Part shown: positions 9,192 through 17,857 of the stretch, piece after piece
Layout of the letters: every line of letters begins with the position of its first letter
Numbering within the stretch: position 1 is the first letter of the stretch
NCBI GenBank assembly: GCA_963663375.1
Contig: OY760195.1
Span: forward strand, 1,922,001 to 1,986,000
Reading direction: 5' to 3'
Length of the DNA: 64,000 nt
DNA from: JAYREN01 sp963663375
GTDB taxonomy: Bacteria > Acidobacteriota > Holophagae > Holophagales > Holophagaceae
The notes under the pieces: generated by a model
Told to the model about the DNA's origin: nothing
The model's database searches: none
Seen by the model: the letters and a program-made list of their open reading frames with translations, nothing else
Made by a program: the position numbers and the translations under genes

Positions 9192-9448
9192 GGGAGGCTC
9201 CAGAGAGAACGGGTGAGGCCTGATCGGGAAGTCGGTTCACCCGCATTCCTGGCCATCTCCTAGGATGCCAGAAGGGGTGTGCATGAGCCCAACAGGAACG
9301 AGGGGGGACCGCCTGCTTCCTTCGGTCGCGATGTCCCCCCTCTGACCCCCACGTGGTGTCCGGGGCAAGCCCAGACACCCCGTCCGGGCCCTGGCTCACG
9401 CCTCACAATCATCGTATTATGATGCCTTTGCCTCCGCGCTGGAGTTCC
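9192..9448. other. Intergenic region with a 10-bp stem hairpin
   Basis: This divergent region between the CMD-like gene and the EamA permease has no gene-like frame. GAGGGGGGAC (9300-9309) pairs perfectly with GTCCCCCCTC (9333-9342) across a 23-base loop. A smaller GGTGTC/GACACC pair follows around 9355-9380. Both promoters should lie here, but I cannot place them securely. Confidence 0.5.
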
Positions 9449-10348
9449 ATGCCCTACATCGGTGAATTCGCCTCGATCCTCACGGCCATCTGCTGGTCTG
9501 CCAACTCCGTGTGTTTCACCATCGCCGGGCGGCGGGTGGGCAGTTCCACGGTGAACATCGTCCGGCTCTGGATCGCCTTGCTCGCCATGCTGCTGCTGCA
9601 CCTGGCCATGTCCGGCAGCCTGTTTCCCCATCCCGAACCCTGGCGGCTGAGCGTGCTGGGCATCTCGGGGCTCATCGGCTTCGCCCTCGGGGATGCCGTG
9701 CTCTTCGAGGCCCTGGTGCTGCTGGGGCCGCGACTCACCATGCTCATCATGACGCTGTGGCCGGTCTTCGCGGCGGTGCTGGCCTGGGCGCTGCTTGGCC
9801 AGACCATGAGCTGGCCCCGGATCCTGGCCATGGCCACGACCCTGGGGGGCATCGCCCTAGTGGTGGGCGATCACTCCTCCGCCGCAGACGGCGGGAAACC
9901 GAAGAGGCTCACCCTGGGCATCCTGCTCGCCCTGGGCGGCGCGCTGGGTCAGGCCATCGGTTTCCTTCTATCCAAGTACGGCATGGCGGGTGACTATAGC
10001 CCCATCTCCGCCAATCTCATTCGCGTGAGCGCCGGCACCCTCGCCCTTTCCATCTGGCTTCTGCTGCGTAAGCAACTGCTGGACAATTTCCTGCGCCTCA
10101 AGGATCGCCGCGCCTTCGCCTTCATCGCCCTGGGCGCGGTCACGGGCCCGGTGCTGGGCGTAGTGCTCTCCCTCTTCGCCATCGGCCATGCCAAGTATCT
10201 CGGCGTGGCCTCCACGCTCATGTCCCTCTCCCCGGTAATCCTTTTGCCGGTCTCGTTCTTTGCCTTCAAGGAGCGCGTGACGCCCCTCGCCATTCTGGGC
10301 ACCCTCATCACCCTGGCGGGGGCCGCGGCGCTCTTCTTCCTGAAGTGA
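9449..10348 (+). CDS. EamA/DMT-family permease
   Basis: The 299-residue protein has ten predicted membrane helices arranged as two EamA repeats (about 5-140 and 155-298). The typical end-of-repeat pattern appears as FEALVLLGPRLTMLIMTLWPVFAAVL and AKYLGVASTLMSLSPVILLPVSFFAFKE. These drug/metabolite transporters export amino acids or other metabolites; the substrate is unknown. ATG 9449 is chosen because GGAG lies at 9441-9444; two in-frame ATGs upstream lack a site. It converges with the histidine kinase gene downstream. Confidence 0.88.
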   Translation: MPYIGEFASILTAICWSANSVCFTIAGRRVGSSTVNIVRLWIALLAMLLLHLAMSGSLFPHPEPWRLSVLGISGLIGFALGDAVLFEALVLLGPRLTMLIMTLWPVFAAVLAWALLGQTMSWPRILAMATTLGGIALVVGDHSSAADGGKPKRLTLGILLALGGALGQAIGFLLSKYGMAGDYSPISANLIRVSAGTLALSIWLLLRKQLLDNFLRLKDRRAFAFIALGAVTGPVLGVVLSLFAIGHAKYLGVASTLMSLSPVILLPVSFFAFKERVTPLAILGTLITLAGAAALFFLK

Positions 10349-10361
10349 CCTACGCAGAGAA

Positions 10362-11813
10362 TCAGGGAGACGGTGCATCCCCCATATCTCTCAGCAACGG
10401 GAAAAAGATCCGAAACACGCTGCCCTCGCCGCACCTGGATTCGACAGCCACCACTGCGCCGTGCGCATGGATGATGCCCAGCACCACCGGGAGGCCCAAG
10501 CCTCGCCCTGCGAACTTGGTGGTGAAGAAGGGATCGAAGAGTTTCTCGATGTCTGTCACCGGAACGCCTACACCCGTGTCCGCCACCTCGAGACAGGCAT
10601 ATTCGGGGTCCTGCGCCTGCCAATCGACGGGAAAGCGGTGGACGGTAGGAATGTCGCTCCCCGCACAAATCCGCAGTGCGAGGCGAACACTCCCCTGGCC
10701 TTGGCCCGCCGCCTCCCAAGCATTGGTGACAAGGTTCACGATGGCCTGCTGAACCAGTCCAGGATGGGCGTTGATTACCGGTCCCGGGGTGGGCAGCGCA
10801 ACCTCGAGGGCCACGTTTTCGGGCTGGAAGCACTGGACCGAGACCAGGCTCTCGCGGCAGAGTTCCGATAGGAACCGGGGCTCCAGATGCACCTCTCCCT
10901 TCCCGAGATACACCAGGAGCAGACGGCTCACTTCCGCGGCCCGTTCGGCGGCCTGCTGGCCACAGGTCAGGCATCTGCTGAAGCTCGCTCCCCGGGGGAG
11001 TTCTCCCAGGAGATCCAGACTCCCCATCACGATTTGAAGCTGGTTGTTGAAGAGATGGGCGATGGCCCCTGCCATGCGAGCTAGGCTTTCGGATTTCTGG
11101 AGCTGGCGGTTTTCGGCCTCCATCCGGCGGTGTTCGCTCACATCTGCCACCACGAGGTGAACCACACGATTCCCATCATTCTTCCCGACCACCTGGCATT
11201 CCAGGAGCGCCCAGAAGACCGTCGCCCTTCCAGTCAGCATCTGCAGCTCGCAGGCTCGCGGCGATTCGGTTTCTGCTGACTGGCCGCCAAGGCTATCAAA
11301 GATCGCTCGATCCGAAGGCAGGATGAAGCCCGATAGGGGGCGCCCCAGGAGTGCAGCGCGATCCTCACCCAGCAGCGCGGCAAATCGCGGATTCACCTCA
11401 GTGATCCGCCCCTGACCATCCAGGCTGCAATAGCCCACCGGAGCCTGATCGTAGAGGTCCGCGTAGCGGGCCCTGGCCGCCTCCAGATCCAGCTTGGTGC
11501 GTGCCAATTCCTCGTTCCTGAGTTCGAGTTCGGATTGGTGTTGCCGCAATTCACGGAGAATCTTCCCGGTGTCTTCGGGGGAGAGGGATTCACAGAGATC
11601 CAGGAGGGCTTCCACCCGCAGGGCCTCCTCGGTCTTGCCCCGCCGTTCCACGACCACCCCCAGCGCGGTCCCCACCGGCCCCGGAGAAAACAGCAATCGG
11701 CCCGCCTCGGCCAAGCGCCCCGCTGGCGCGTTTCGTCGGCGATCGCGGGTCTGCCTGCGCTCACCCGCCCTTCGGCGGTCGGGGGCTTCGCGCTGGTGGA
11801 GGAAGTGGTCCAT
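10362..11813 (-). CDS. PAS-domain sensor histidine kinase, orphan
   Basis: The 483-residue soluble kinase has an Arg-rich N-terminus, a short coiled region (LRELRQHQSELELRNEELARTK), a PAS domain (about 115-225, YDQAPVGYCSLDGQGRITEVN), a phosphoacceptor helix (LARMAGAIAHLFNNQLQIV, His predicted in AHLF), and an HATPase domain with N-box NLVTNAWEA, DTGVGV and GRGLGLPVV. There are no membrane helices. GGAGG upstream fixes ATG 11813. No response regulator is adjacent, so the partner is elsewhere. It lies about 110 bases downstream of pabC, possibly separate. Confidence 0.88.
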   Translation of the reverse strand: MDHFLHQREAPDRRRAGERRQTRDRRRNAPAGRLAEAGRLLFSPGPVGTALGVVVERRGKTEEALRVEALLDLCESLSPEDTGKILRELRQHQSELELRNEELARTKLDLEAARARYADLYDQAPVGYCSLDGQGRITEVNPRFAALLGEDRAALLGRPLSGFILPSDRAIFDSLGGQSAETESPRACELQMLTGRATVFWALLECQVVGKNDGNRVVHLVVADVSEHRRMEAENRQLQKSESLARMAGAIAHLFNNQLQIVMGSLDLLGELPRGASFSRCLTCGQQAAERAAEVSRLLLVYLGKGEVHLEPRFLSELCRESLVSVQCFQPENVALEVALPTPGPVINAHPGLVQQAIVNLVTNAWEAAGQGQGSVRLALRICAGSDIPTVHRFPVDWQAQDPEYACLEVADTGVGVPVTDIEKLFDPFFTTKFAGRGLGLPVVLGIIHAHGAVVAVESRCGEGSVFRIFFPLLRDMGDAPSP

Positions 11814-11925
11814 GGCACCCTCCGTAACCGCCCAGGCTCGTTCGCGCCCGGATAGAAACCGAAGGGAGCATTTTACGCTCGGAGCCAAATACTTCCCCCA
11901 ACGAATTCCTGGATCCGAAATCTCG

Positions 11926-12669
11926 TCAGGCCAGTCCTTCGACGGCCCTCAGGATCAGGGAGTGCGCCCGTTCCAGGAGCCGCCCGCCCTCCACTCGGTC
12001 CACCGGGATCACGCCCCGCAGGGCGTTGGCCAGAAAGACGCCCTCCGCCCCTTCCAGATCGCTCCAGGTAAGCGTTGCCTCGGCCACTTGCCCAGCCTCG
12101 AGCAGCACCCGCCGGGCGATGCCGGGCAGGGCGCCATCTTCCACGGGCGGCGTCCAGACACGCCCTCCCAGCACCACGAAGAGCGAGGTGCGCCCACCAT
12201 CGCAGAGATGGCCCATCTCGTTCAGAGCGAGTAACTCGAAGAGGCCCCGGCCTTGGGCCTCCTCGGCCAGACGCAGGTTCTCCAGGTAGGAGAGGGTCTT
12301 GAAACGATTCAGGGGATTGCGGCTGAATCGCACGGTCTCCAGGCTGCGTCCCAACCCCACGGAAGCAGGCAAGGCCGGGGGCGAGGGCTCGACGAAGATC
12401 CGCAGGAAGCCATCGGCGGCGATCAATCGCAGGACACCTCGCCCGATCTTCGCGCACTCGCCATGGGTGCGCAGGAAGGCGCGAACCATAGCCGCCTGGG
12501 GCGGAGGCGCCATCCCCAGAAACGCGCAGCCCCCGGCCAATCGTTCCAGATGCAGCTCCAGCCAGTGGGCCTCCCCCTCCTGCACCCGGATCGTCTCGAA
12601 GAGCCCCCGCCCGTGGCGGATTCCGCTGGTTCTCAGATCCACCTGAGTGGCGGCGCTCAACTCAAGCAT
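11926..12669 (-). CDS. pabC: 4-amino-4-deoxychorismate lyase (class IV PLP aminotransferase fold)
   Basis: This 247-residue protein releases pyruvate from aminodeoxychorismate to give p-aminobenzoate for folate. The PLP fold IV pattern is visible: RHGRGLFETIRV near the N-terminus, FKTLSYLENLRLAEEA with the PLP-binding Lys in FKTLSY, then EMGHLCDGGRTSLFVV and LANALRGVIPVDRV. Its ATG 12669 overlaps the end of pabB by 13 bases, indicating translational coupling in a pabA-pabB-pabC operon. Confidence 0.9.
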   Translation of the reverse strand: MLELSAATQVDLRTSGIRHGRGLFETIRVQEGEAHWLELHLERLAGGCAFLGMAPPPQAAMVRAFLRTHGECAKIGRGVLRLIAADGFLRIFVEPSPPALPASVGLGRSLETVRFSRNPLNRFKTLSYLENLRLAEEAQGRGLFELLALNEMGHLCDGGRTSLFVVLGGRVWTPPVEDGALPGIARRVLLEAGQVAEATLTWSDLEGAEGVFLANALRGVIPVDRVEGGRLLERAHSLILRAVEGLA

Positions 12670-13913
12670 CGGACTAGGCTCCTTCCCTTGTGCAGCGTTT
12701 CCTCGTATTCCTCGCGGGGATCGGAATCCCAGATAATGCCGCCCCCCACCCCGAAGCGCAGCTCGCGGCCAAAGGCCCAGGCCGTGCGAATGGCGATGGC
12801 GAATTCCGCCTGGCGGAGATCCGACCGACACCAGCCCAGGGCCCCCGTGTAGATGCGCCTGGGCATGGATTCCAGCTCACGGATGAGCGCCATGGCAGCG
12901 AGTTTGGGACAGCCGGTGATGGAGCCGCCGGGGAAGGTGGCCCGGAGCAGCGCGTCCAGGGTCACCTCGGACCGCAGGGCCCCCGAGACCTCCGCCACGA
13001 GGTGATGCACGTTGGCGTAGCTTTCGAGCACAGGGAAGACGTCCACCCGTACCGAGGGGACCTGGCAAACCCGGTTCAGATCGTTGCGCAACAGATCCAC
13101 GATCATGGCCAGCTCGCTGCGGTTCTTGGCGCTCGCCAGCAGCTGCGAACCCAGGCCCCGATCTTCGTCTTCGGTGCGCCCCCTGGGCGCGGTGCCCTTG
13201 ATGGGACGGGTAATCAGGCGCCCGGCCTCGATGCGCAGGAAGGATTCCGGCGAGGAGGAGACGAGGCTCCACCCGGGACCCGCCACCAGGGCGGAGTAGG
13301 GCGCCGGATTGAGGTCGCAGAGGCGTTGGGCGAAACCGGACAGATCCCCTTCCCAGCGCCACTGTTCCTGACGGGTGAGGTTCACCTGGTACACATTGCC
13401 TCGGGCGATCTCCTCCCGGATGCGCTCGACCTTCGCTTCGTAGCCCCGGCGGTCGTCGCTGTCGCCGATCTTGCGGGCCGCGAAAGCGCCCCTTCCCAAG
13501 GCATGAAGACGGGCCTCGGTGGTGCGCTCGGTTTCACGCTCCGCCGTGTACAGGCGCCCTTCCACGCGGTCATAGAGCCGCACTTGGCGATACAGCACCA
13601 GCTGGAAATCCGGGAGCGGGTCGATAGAGGCCGGAGCGGGCGGCAGCGTCGGATCCAGTCGGTATCCGTACTCGTAGTTCACATGGCCGATGAGATCCGG
13701 CTGGATCGGCGGCAGGGCTCCCCTTCTCTCGAAAAGGAATCCGTCTAGACATGCCCTGTCCAAACAGACCATGGGATCCTCCGCCAGCATGAGCCACCGG
13801 CCGCTCCCGTACAGGAAGGCGAAGGGACAAGAGGGCAGCTCGGCGAAAAAATCCGAGGTCTCCAGGCGGCGGGCCTCCACCCGCCAGGTTTCAGAAACAG
13901 CCCGCGAGTGCAT
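12657..13913 (-). CDS. pabB: Aminodeoxychorismate synthase component I
   Basis: The 418-residue chorismate-binding enzyme adds ammonia to chorismate. Signature stretches are SSSPESFLRI, the active-site RPIKGTAPRGRTEDED (the Lys of PIKGT distinguishes PabB from TrpE), RNDLNRVC, and GSITGCPKLAAM. It receives ammonia from PabA. The start overlaps the 3' end of pabA by 23 bases and the end overlaps pabC, so all three are tightly coupled. Length is near the usual 420-450. Confidence 0.93.
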   Translation of the reverse strand: MHSRAVSETWRVEARRLETSDFFAELPSCPFAFLYGSGRWLMLAEDPMVCLDRACLDGFLFERRGALPPIQPDLIGHVNYEYGYRLDPTLPPAPASIDPLPDFQLVLYRQVRLYDRVEGRLYTAERETERTTEARLHALGRGAFAARKIGDSDDRRGYEAKVERIREEIARGNVYQVNLTRQEQWRWEGDLSGFAQRLCDLNPAPYSALVAGPGWSLVSSSPESFLRIEAGRLITRPIKGTAPRGRTEDEDRGLGSQLLASAKNRSELAMIVDLLRNDLNRVCQVPSVRVDVFPVLESYANVHHLVAEVSGALRSEVTLDALLRATFPGGSITGCPKLAAMALIRELESMPRRIYTGALGWCRSDLRQAEFAIAIRTAWAFGRELRFGVGGGIIWDSDPREEYEETLHKGRSLVRCLS

Positions 13914-14457
13914 GGCGAAAGATCACGGAACCCTGAGGGGTGAGAAAGGAGTCGGGGTGGAACTGCACCCCGGCGATGGGAAGGTCGCGATGACGGAGGC
14001 CCATGACGAGGCCCTCCTCGCTCCAGGCCGTGGCCTCGAGACAGTCGGGCAGCCGGGTCACCGCGAGACTGTGGTAGCGCCCAGCCTCGAAGGGATCGGG
14101 CAAGCCCTCGAAGAGGCCGCGTCCCTCGTGGCGAATGCGGGAGACTTTTCCGTGCACGGGCACGGGAGCGCGGCCCACAGATCCGCCGAAGGCCAGGGCC
14201 AGACACTGGTGACCCAGACACACGCCCAGGATCGACAGGCGCCCCGCCAGGGCCTGGATGGCCTCCAGCGAGAGCGTGGCGTCTTCGGGTCGGCCCGGAC
14301 CGGGACTGATGACCAGGAGATCCGTCTCGGCCGCCAGGATCTCGGCCAGGCTCACCTGGTCCCGTCGCAGCACCCGCACCTCGGCTCCCGCCTCCACTAG
14401 GCCCTGACGGACGTTGTGGGTGAAGGAGTCGAGGTTGTCCAGCAGCAAGGCGCGCAT
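13891..14457 (-). CDS. pabA: Aminodeoxychorismate/anthranilate synthase glutamine amidotransferase
   Basis: The 188-residue class I glutaminase begins DNLDSFTHNV and has the PGPGRPEDA oxyanion-loop region, nucleophile Cys in GVCLGHQCLALAFGG, and His in GVQFHPDSFLT. The third triad residue, normally Glu in HPES, is Asp here, a conservative but notable change. It supplies ammonia to PabB next to it. PabA and TrpG are often one shared protein; the surrounding pab genes support the PABA role. Confidence 0.9.
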   Translation of the reverse strand: MRALLLDNLDSFTHNVRQGLVEAGAEVRVLRRDQVSLAEILAAETDLLVISPGPGRPEDATLSLEAIQALAGRLSILGVCLGHQCLALAFGGSVGRAPVPVHGKVSRIRHEGRGLFEGLPDPFEAGRYHSLAVTRLPDCLEATAWSEEGLVMGLRHRDLPIAGVQFHPDSFLTPQGSVIFRHALAGCF

Positions 14458-14506
14458 CTATCCGGTGTACCGGTTCTGCCGCACTCCGTCAAAGGAAGCC
14501 TTCCTG

Positions 14507-15718
14507 CTACCTCCGCTTCCGCTGCATCTCGGCGATGTCTTTCACGCCCGCGATGGCGGCATCGATGTGGGCCTCGGTATTGAAAGCGCCGATGCCGAAG
14601 CGCACGGCGCCGTGGAGCTTGTCCGTGCCCAGGTGCTCATGGACCATGGGCGTGCAGTGCAGGCCCGTGCGGCAGGCGATGTTGTTGTCCACGTCCAGCA
14701 TGGTGCCGGTGTCCATGGCTTCCAGCCCGTCGATGTTGAAGGAGAGCACGCTGATGCGGGGCTTGCCGGTGTCCTCGGCACAGTACATCGTCACGCCCTC
14801 AATTCCCGCCAGGCCGTCCCGCAGCTTCTTCCAGAGCGCCATCTCGTGGCGATGGATGGCCTCGATGCCCAGGCTGCTGACCCACTTCACCCCCGCGTTG
14901 AGCCCCGCGATGCCCGGCAGGTTGGGCGTGCCGTACTCCATGCGGTAGGGGTATTCGTCCAGATGGCTTCGCTGGGCGCTCTTAACGCCGGTGCCGCCGG
15001 CGCGGGTGTGGGCGATCTCCACGCCTTCGCGCACGTACATCCCGCCGATGCCCATGGGGCCCATCAGGCTCTTGTGGCCGGTGAAACACACGATGTCCGC
15101 ACACAGTTCATCCATCTTCACGGGCACCATGCCCGCCGTCTGGCTCACATCCAGGATCAACAGGATGCCCTTGGCCCGACAGGCCTTCCCCACCGTGGCC
15201 ACATCCTGCACGGTACCGATGACATTGGAGCCATGGTTCATCACCACGGCCTTGGTGTTGGGCTTGAACTTGGAAATGATCTCCTGGGGGTCGACGTAGC
15301 CTTGGGCATCGAAGTCCACCCAGTCCACCTGGGTGCCGTCCTGCTCCAGTTTCCAGAGAGGGCGCAGCGTGGCATTGTGCTCGAGGTGCGTGGTGACGAC
15401 ATGGTCGCCGGGCTCGATGGTGCCCCAGATGGCCAGGTTCAGGGCATCCGTGGAGTTGTAGCTGAAGACCAGGCGATTGGAATCCGTGCCCCCGAAGAAG
15501 GCCGTCAGCAGCTTGCGGGTTTCATCCACCAGGGTTCCCGCCTCCAGGCAGAGATCGAAGCCGCTGCGCCCAGGGTTCACACCCGCGCTGCGGTAGAAGC
15601 TGTCCATGTAGGCATAGACCTCCGCCGGCTTGGGGAAGGAGGTCGCCCCGTTGTCGAGGTAGATCATCTTCACTTCGGGCGGGATGGGGAGATTGAGGAA
15701 GGGGCTGGCAGCGTTCAT
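14507..15718 (-). CDS. Cysteine desulfurase-like class V aminotransferase
   Basis: This 403-residue PLP enzyme has IYLDNGATSFPKP at the N-terminus, an SYNSTDALNLA phosphate-binding region, THLEHNATLRP, the PLP Lys in FTGHKSLMGPMGIGG, and a substrate/persulfide loop with Cys in ACRTGLHCTP. It matches the cysteine desulfurase subfamily of about 380 residues that stands apart from IscS and SufS. ATG 15718 is preferred to a GTG two codons earlier. It lies downstream of the DsrC/DsrMK-like genes on the same strand, separated by a repeat element, which suggests a link to sulfur metabolism. Confidence 0.85.
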   Translation of the reverse strand: MNAASPFLNLPIPPEVKMIYLDNGATSFPKPAEVYAYMDSFYRSAGVNPGRSGFDLCLEAGTLVDETRKLLTAFFGGTDSNRLVFSYNSTDALNLAIWGTIEPGDHVVTTHLEHNATLRPLWKLEQDGTQVDWVDFDAQGYVDPQEIISKFKPNTKAVVMNHGSNVIGTVQDVATVGKACRAKGILLILDVSQTAGMVPVKMDELCADIVCFTGHKSLMGPMGIGGMYVREGVEIAHTRAGGTGVKSAQRSHLDEYPYRMEYGTPNLPGIAGLNAGVKWVSSLGIEAIHRHEMALWKKLRDGLAGIEGVTMYCAEDTGKPRISVLSFNIDGLEAMDTGTMLDVDNNIACRTGLHCTPMVHEHLGTDKLHGAVRFGIGAFNTEAHIDAAIAGVKDIAEMQRKRR

Positions 15719-15760
15719 GGACACCTCGGAATGTTGGGAACGAATGACGGGAGGAACTGA

Positions 15761-15866
15761 TGAACCACAGAGGTCACAGAGAAAAGAAAGAGGACAAAGA
15801 GAGTAAGAGGGTCTCTGTTTCTGCTTTTCTCTGTGCTCTCCATTTCTCTGCGCTCTCTGCGGTTCA
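15761..15866. repeat. Imperfect purine/pyrimidine inverted repeat (CACAGAG-type)
   Basis: The left arm starts TGAACCACAGAGGTCACAGA and is almost pure purine; the right arm is pyrimidine-rich and ends CTCTCTGCGGTTCA. The arms pair imperfectly over about 45 bases. It fills most of the 187-base gap between the desulfurase and the DsrK-like gene. Elements built from CACAGAG and ending in GGTTCA are found dispersed in many bacterial genomes; only one copy is seen in this window. Confidence 0.7.
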
Positions 15867-15905
15867 GTTTTTTGTTGGTTTCGGGCCCAAACGAAAAATG
15901 AGCCA

Positions 15906-17231
15906 TCAGGTCACGATCGCCTCCGCCACCACCTCGGCGACAGTCTTGATCTGGACCTTCAGCTTGTATTCCTTGTTCAGCTCTGAGAGCTGATCCACGC
16001 AGTTGTGGCAGGGGGTGACCACCACTTCGGCGGCGGTGGCCTTGATCTGGGCTGCCTTGATGCCCCCCGCCTCCAAGCGTCGGGATTTGTAGCGGGCCAT
16101 GGCCAGCTGCCCCCCGCCGCCACCGCAGCAGAAGTTGTGCTCGCGGTTGGGCGTCATCTCCACGAAGTTCGCCGCGCTGGCCCGCAGCACTCGCCGCTGG
16201 GCCTCGCTGATTCCGCCGTGGCGCACCAGGTTGCAGGGGTCGTGAAGCGTCACAGGCGCGGGGTTTTTCGTGGGGTCGACTTTTATCCGCCCATCCCGGA
16301 GGTACTCGTCCATCAGCTCCAGGATGCTCATGACCTTGAACGGATATTCCCGCTGCAGCCACTCCGGGCCTTCCCAGCGGGCTGACGCGAAGCCGTGGCC
16401 GCACTCGCCGATGACCAGGGTCTCGCAGCCCAGGCGCGCCATGGCATCCACTAGGTTCTGGGTGAGGACGCCGGCCTCCTCGTCCTTGCAGTTGAAGAGG
16501 CCGTAGTTGGTGAGATCCCAGCCGGGATCGGAGGTGAGGGTCCAGTCCTCCTTGGCGGCCCAGAAGACCTTGGCGCTGGCCTGCAGGCTCAAAGGGAAGA
16601 ACTTGGGTTCCCGGGGATTCACGGTGAAGAGGATCTTGGCGCCCACCTTGTCCAAGGGCAGCCGCGCCTCGGGATCGCCGGTCTCCATCTGGAGTTCCTC
16701 CTCGATCCACTGCACGGTCTCCACCCAGTCGGTCTTGGCGATGCCCATGTTGTTGCCGTGCTGGAGGGCCATGTCCACCGTGGCCTGGAGATCCGGCGGC
16801 GTGAGGCCCATGGCGCCGAGGGCCGCGCGGGCGGCCCGAAACAACCGAGGCAGGGCGATGCCCACGGTGCAGTTGAGGGAGCAACGCCCACACAGGGAGC
16901 AGCGCCCGAACACCGCGTCCACCCAGGCCCGGGCCATGTCCTTGTCCAGGGCCTTGGCCCCCACTAATCCTGGGACCAGCTTGCCCATGGTGGTGAACTC
17001 GCGCTTGAACACCGCGGCGATCTTCTCCAGCTTGGCGGCGGGAACGTTCTCCAGCTCCGGCTGGGCGCGGTAGTAGTGGCAGCTCTCCGCGCAGAGGCCG
17101 CAGTGGACACAGGTATTCAGATAGGACGCATCCGCGGCCCCCAGCTTGGCCCTGAAGACTTCCAGACCGCGCTTGAAGTCCGCTTCCGTGAGCGCCTCCA
17201 GGCGGGATTCCAGTTCATCGTGCTCCGACAT
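15906..17231 (-). CDS. DsrK/TmcB/HdrD-like iron-sulfur subunit
   Basis: The 441-residue protein has two N-terminal 4Fe-4S motifs (CVHCGLCAESC about residues 41-51 and CSLCGRCSLNC about 111-121) and two CCG-type cysteine domains. These are represented by CGHGFASARWEG, HDPCNLVRHGG, NFCCGGGGGQL and TPCHNCVDQL. The noncubane cluster-binding CCG domains are typical of heterodisulfide reductase-type catalysis on thiol/disulfide substrates. It follows the membrane cytochrome-like gene by 9 bases. In sulfate reducers DsrK passes electrons to DsrC trisulfide or disulfide; the dsrC gene two positions upstream supports the same pairing here. Confidence 0.87.
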   Translation of the reverse strand: MSEHDELESRLEALTEADFKRGLEVFRAKLGAADASYLNTCVHCGLCAESCHYYRAQPELENVPAAKLEKIAAVFKREFTTMGKLVPGLVGAKALDKDMARAWVDAVFGRCSLCGRCSLNCTVGIALPRLFRAARAALGAMGLTPPDLQATVDMALQHGNNMGIAKTDWVETVQWIEEELQMETGDPEARLPLDKVGAKILFTVNPREPKFFPLSLQASAKVFWAAKEDWTLTSDPGWDLTNYGLFNCKDEEAGVLTQNLVDAMARLGCETLVIGECGHGFASARWEGPEWLQREYPFKVMSILELMDEYLRDGRIKVDPTKNPAPVTLHDPCNLVRHGGISEAQRRVLRASAANFVEMTPNREHNFCCGGGGGQLAMARYKSRRLEAGGIKAAQIKATAAEVVVTPCHNCVDQLSELNKEYKLKVQIKTVAEVVAEAIVT

Positions 17232-17240
17232 GGCGGCTCC

Positions 17241-17855
17241 TCAGGCTCGGCCCAGACCCGGCGGGAACACGCCTCGACGCCCGAAGAACGCGCCGGAGTG
17301 GTACCGGGTGGAGAAGAAGAAGACGCAGTGCCGAATCTTTCCCAGGGGCACATAGATCAGGAGCGCGGCGGTTTCCAGCATCCAGGCAGAGACGAGGCCC
17401 GGAAAGAAGACCGCGAGTCCCGCCAGGGCGGCGAAGGCCGTGGCGAGGCCGTTGGAGAGGTAGTCATCGACACAGGAAAGCCCGCGCAGATGAGCTTTGA
17501 GGATCCGCTTGAACAGCAGCGAGAGGCCACCCAGTGCGCCTCCCAGCGCCAGGACTGCCAGGACCCGGGAGTCGCCCCAGCCCGCCAGGCGCAGCGCCAG
17601 CAAGGCAAAGGCGGCGAAAACCCCCATGTGGTAGAGCATCCCGGCGAGATAGGAGACGGGATTTATCCTCACGCTCTCCTTGGCCTGGGGGGCCATGCCC
17701 TTGGTGAAGGCGTAGCGCACGCCCGCCTGGGCATCCCCGCTGGGGGTCGCGAAGAGGCGTCGCGTGCCGAAGGCCCGGGCGTGGCCAAAGGCCACGACCA
17801 GCGCCACCGCGCACCAGGCCGCCGCCAGAAGCACCACCACATCAAGGGTGGCCAT
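17241..17855 (-). CDS. DsrM/NarI-like membrane cytochrome b subunit
   Basis: The 204-residue membrane protein has about five to six helices. His residues that could ligate haem lie in MLYHMGVFAAF and GKIRHCVFFF, with another in FKRILKAHLRGL. The architecture resembles the NarI/DsrM/TmcC family that takes electrons from menaquinol and hands them to an HdrD-like partner. It is nested between dsrC (gap 2 bases) and the DsrK-like gene (gap 9 bases). Length is shorter than classical DsrM (about 330), closer to the truncated forms. Confidence 0.78.
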   Translation of the reverse strand: MATLDVVVLLAAAWCAVALVVAFGHARAFGTRRLFATPSGDAQAGVRYAFTKGMAPQAKESVRINPVSYLAGMLYHMGVFAAFALLALRLAGWGDSRVLAVLALGGALGGLSLLFKRILKAHLRGLSCVDDYLSNGLATAFAALAGLAVFFPGLVSAWMLETAALLIYVPLGKIRHCVFFFSTRYHSGAFFGRRGVFPPGLGRA

Positions 17856-17857
17856 GC

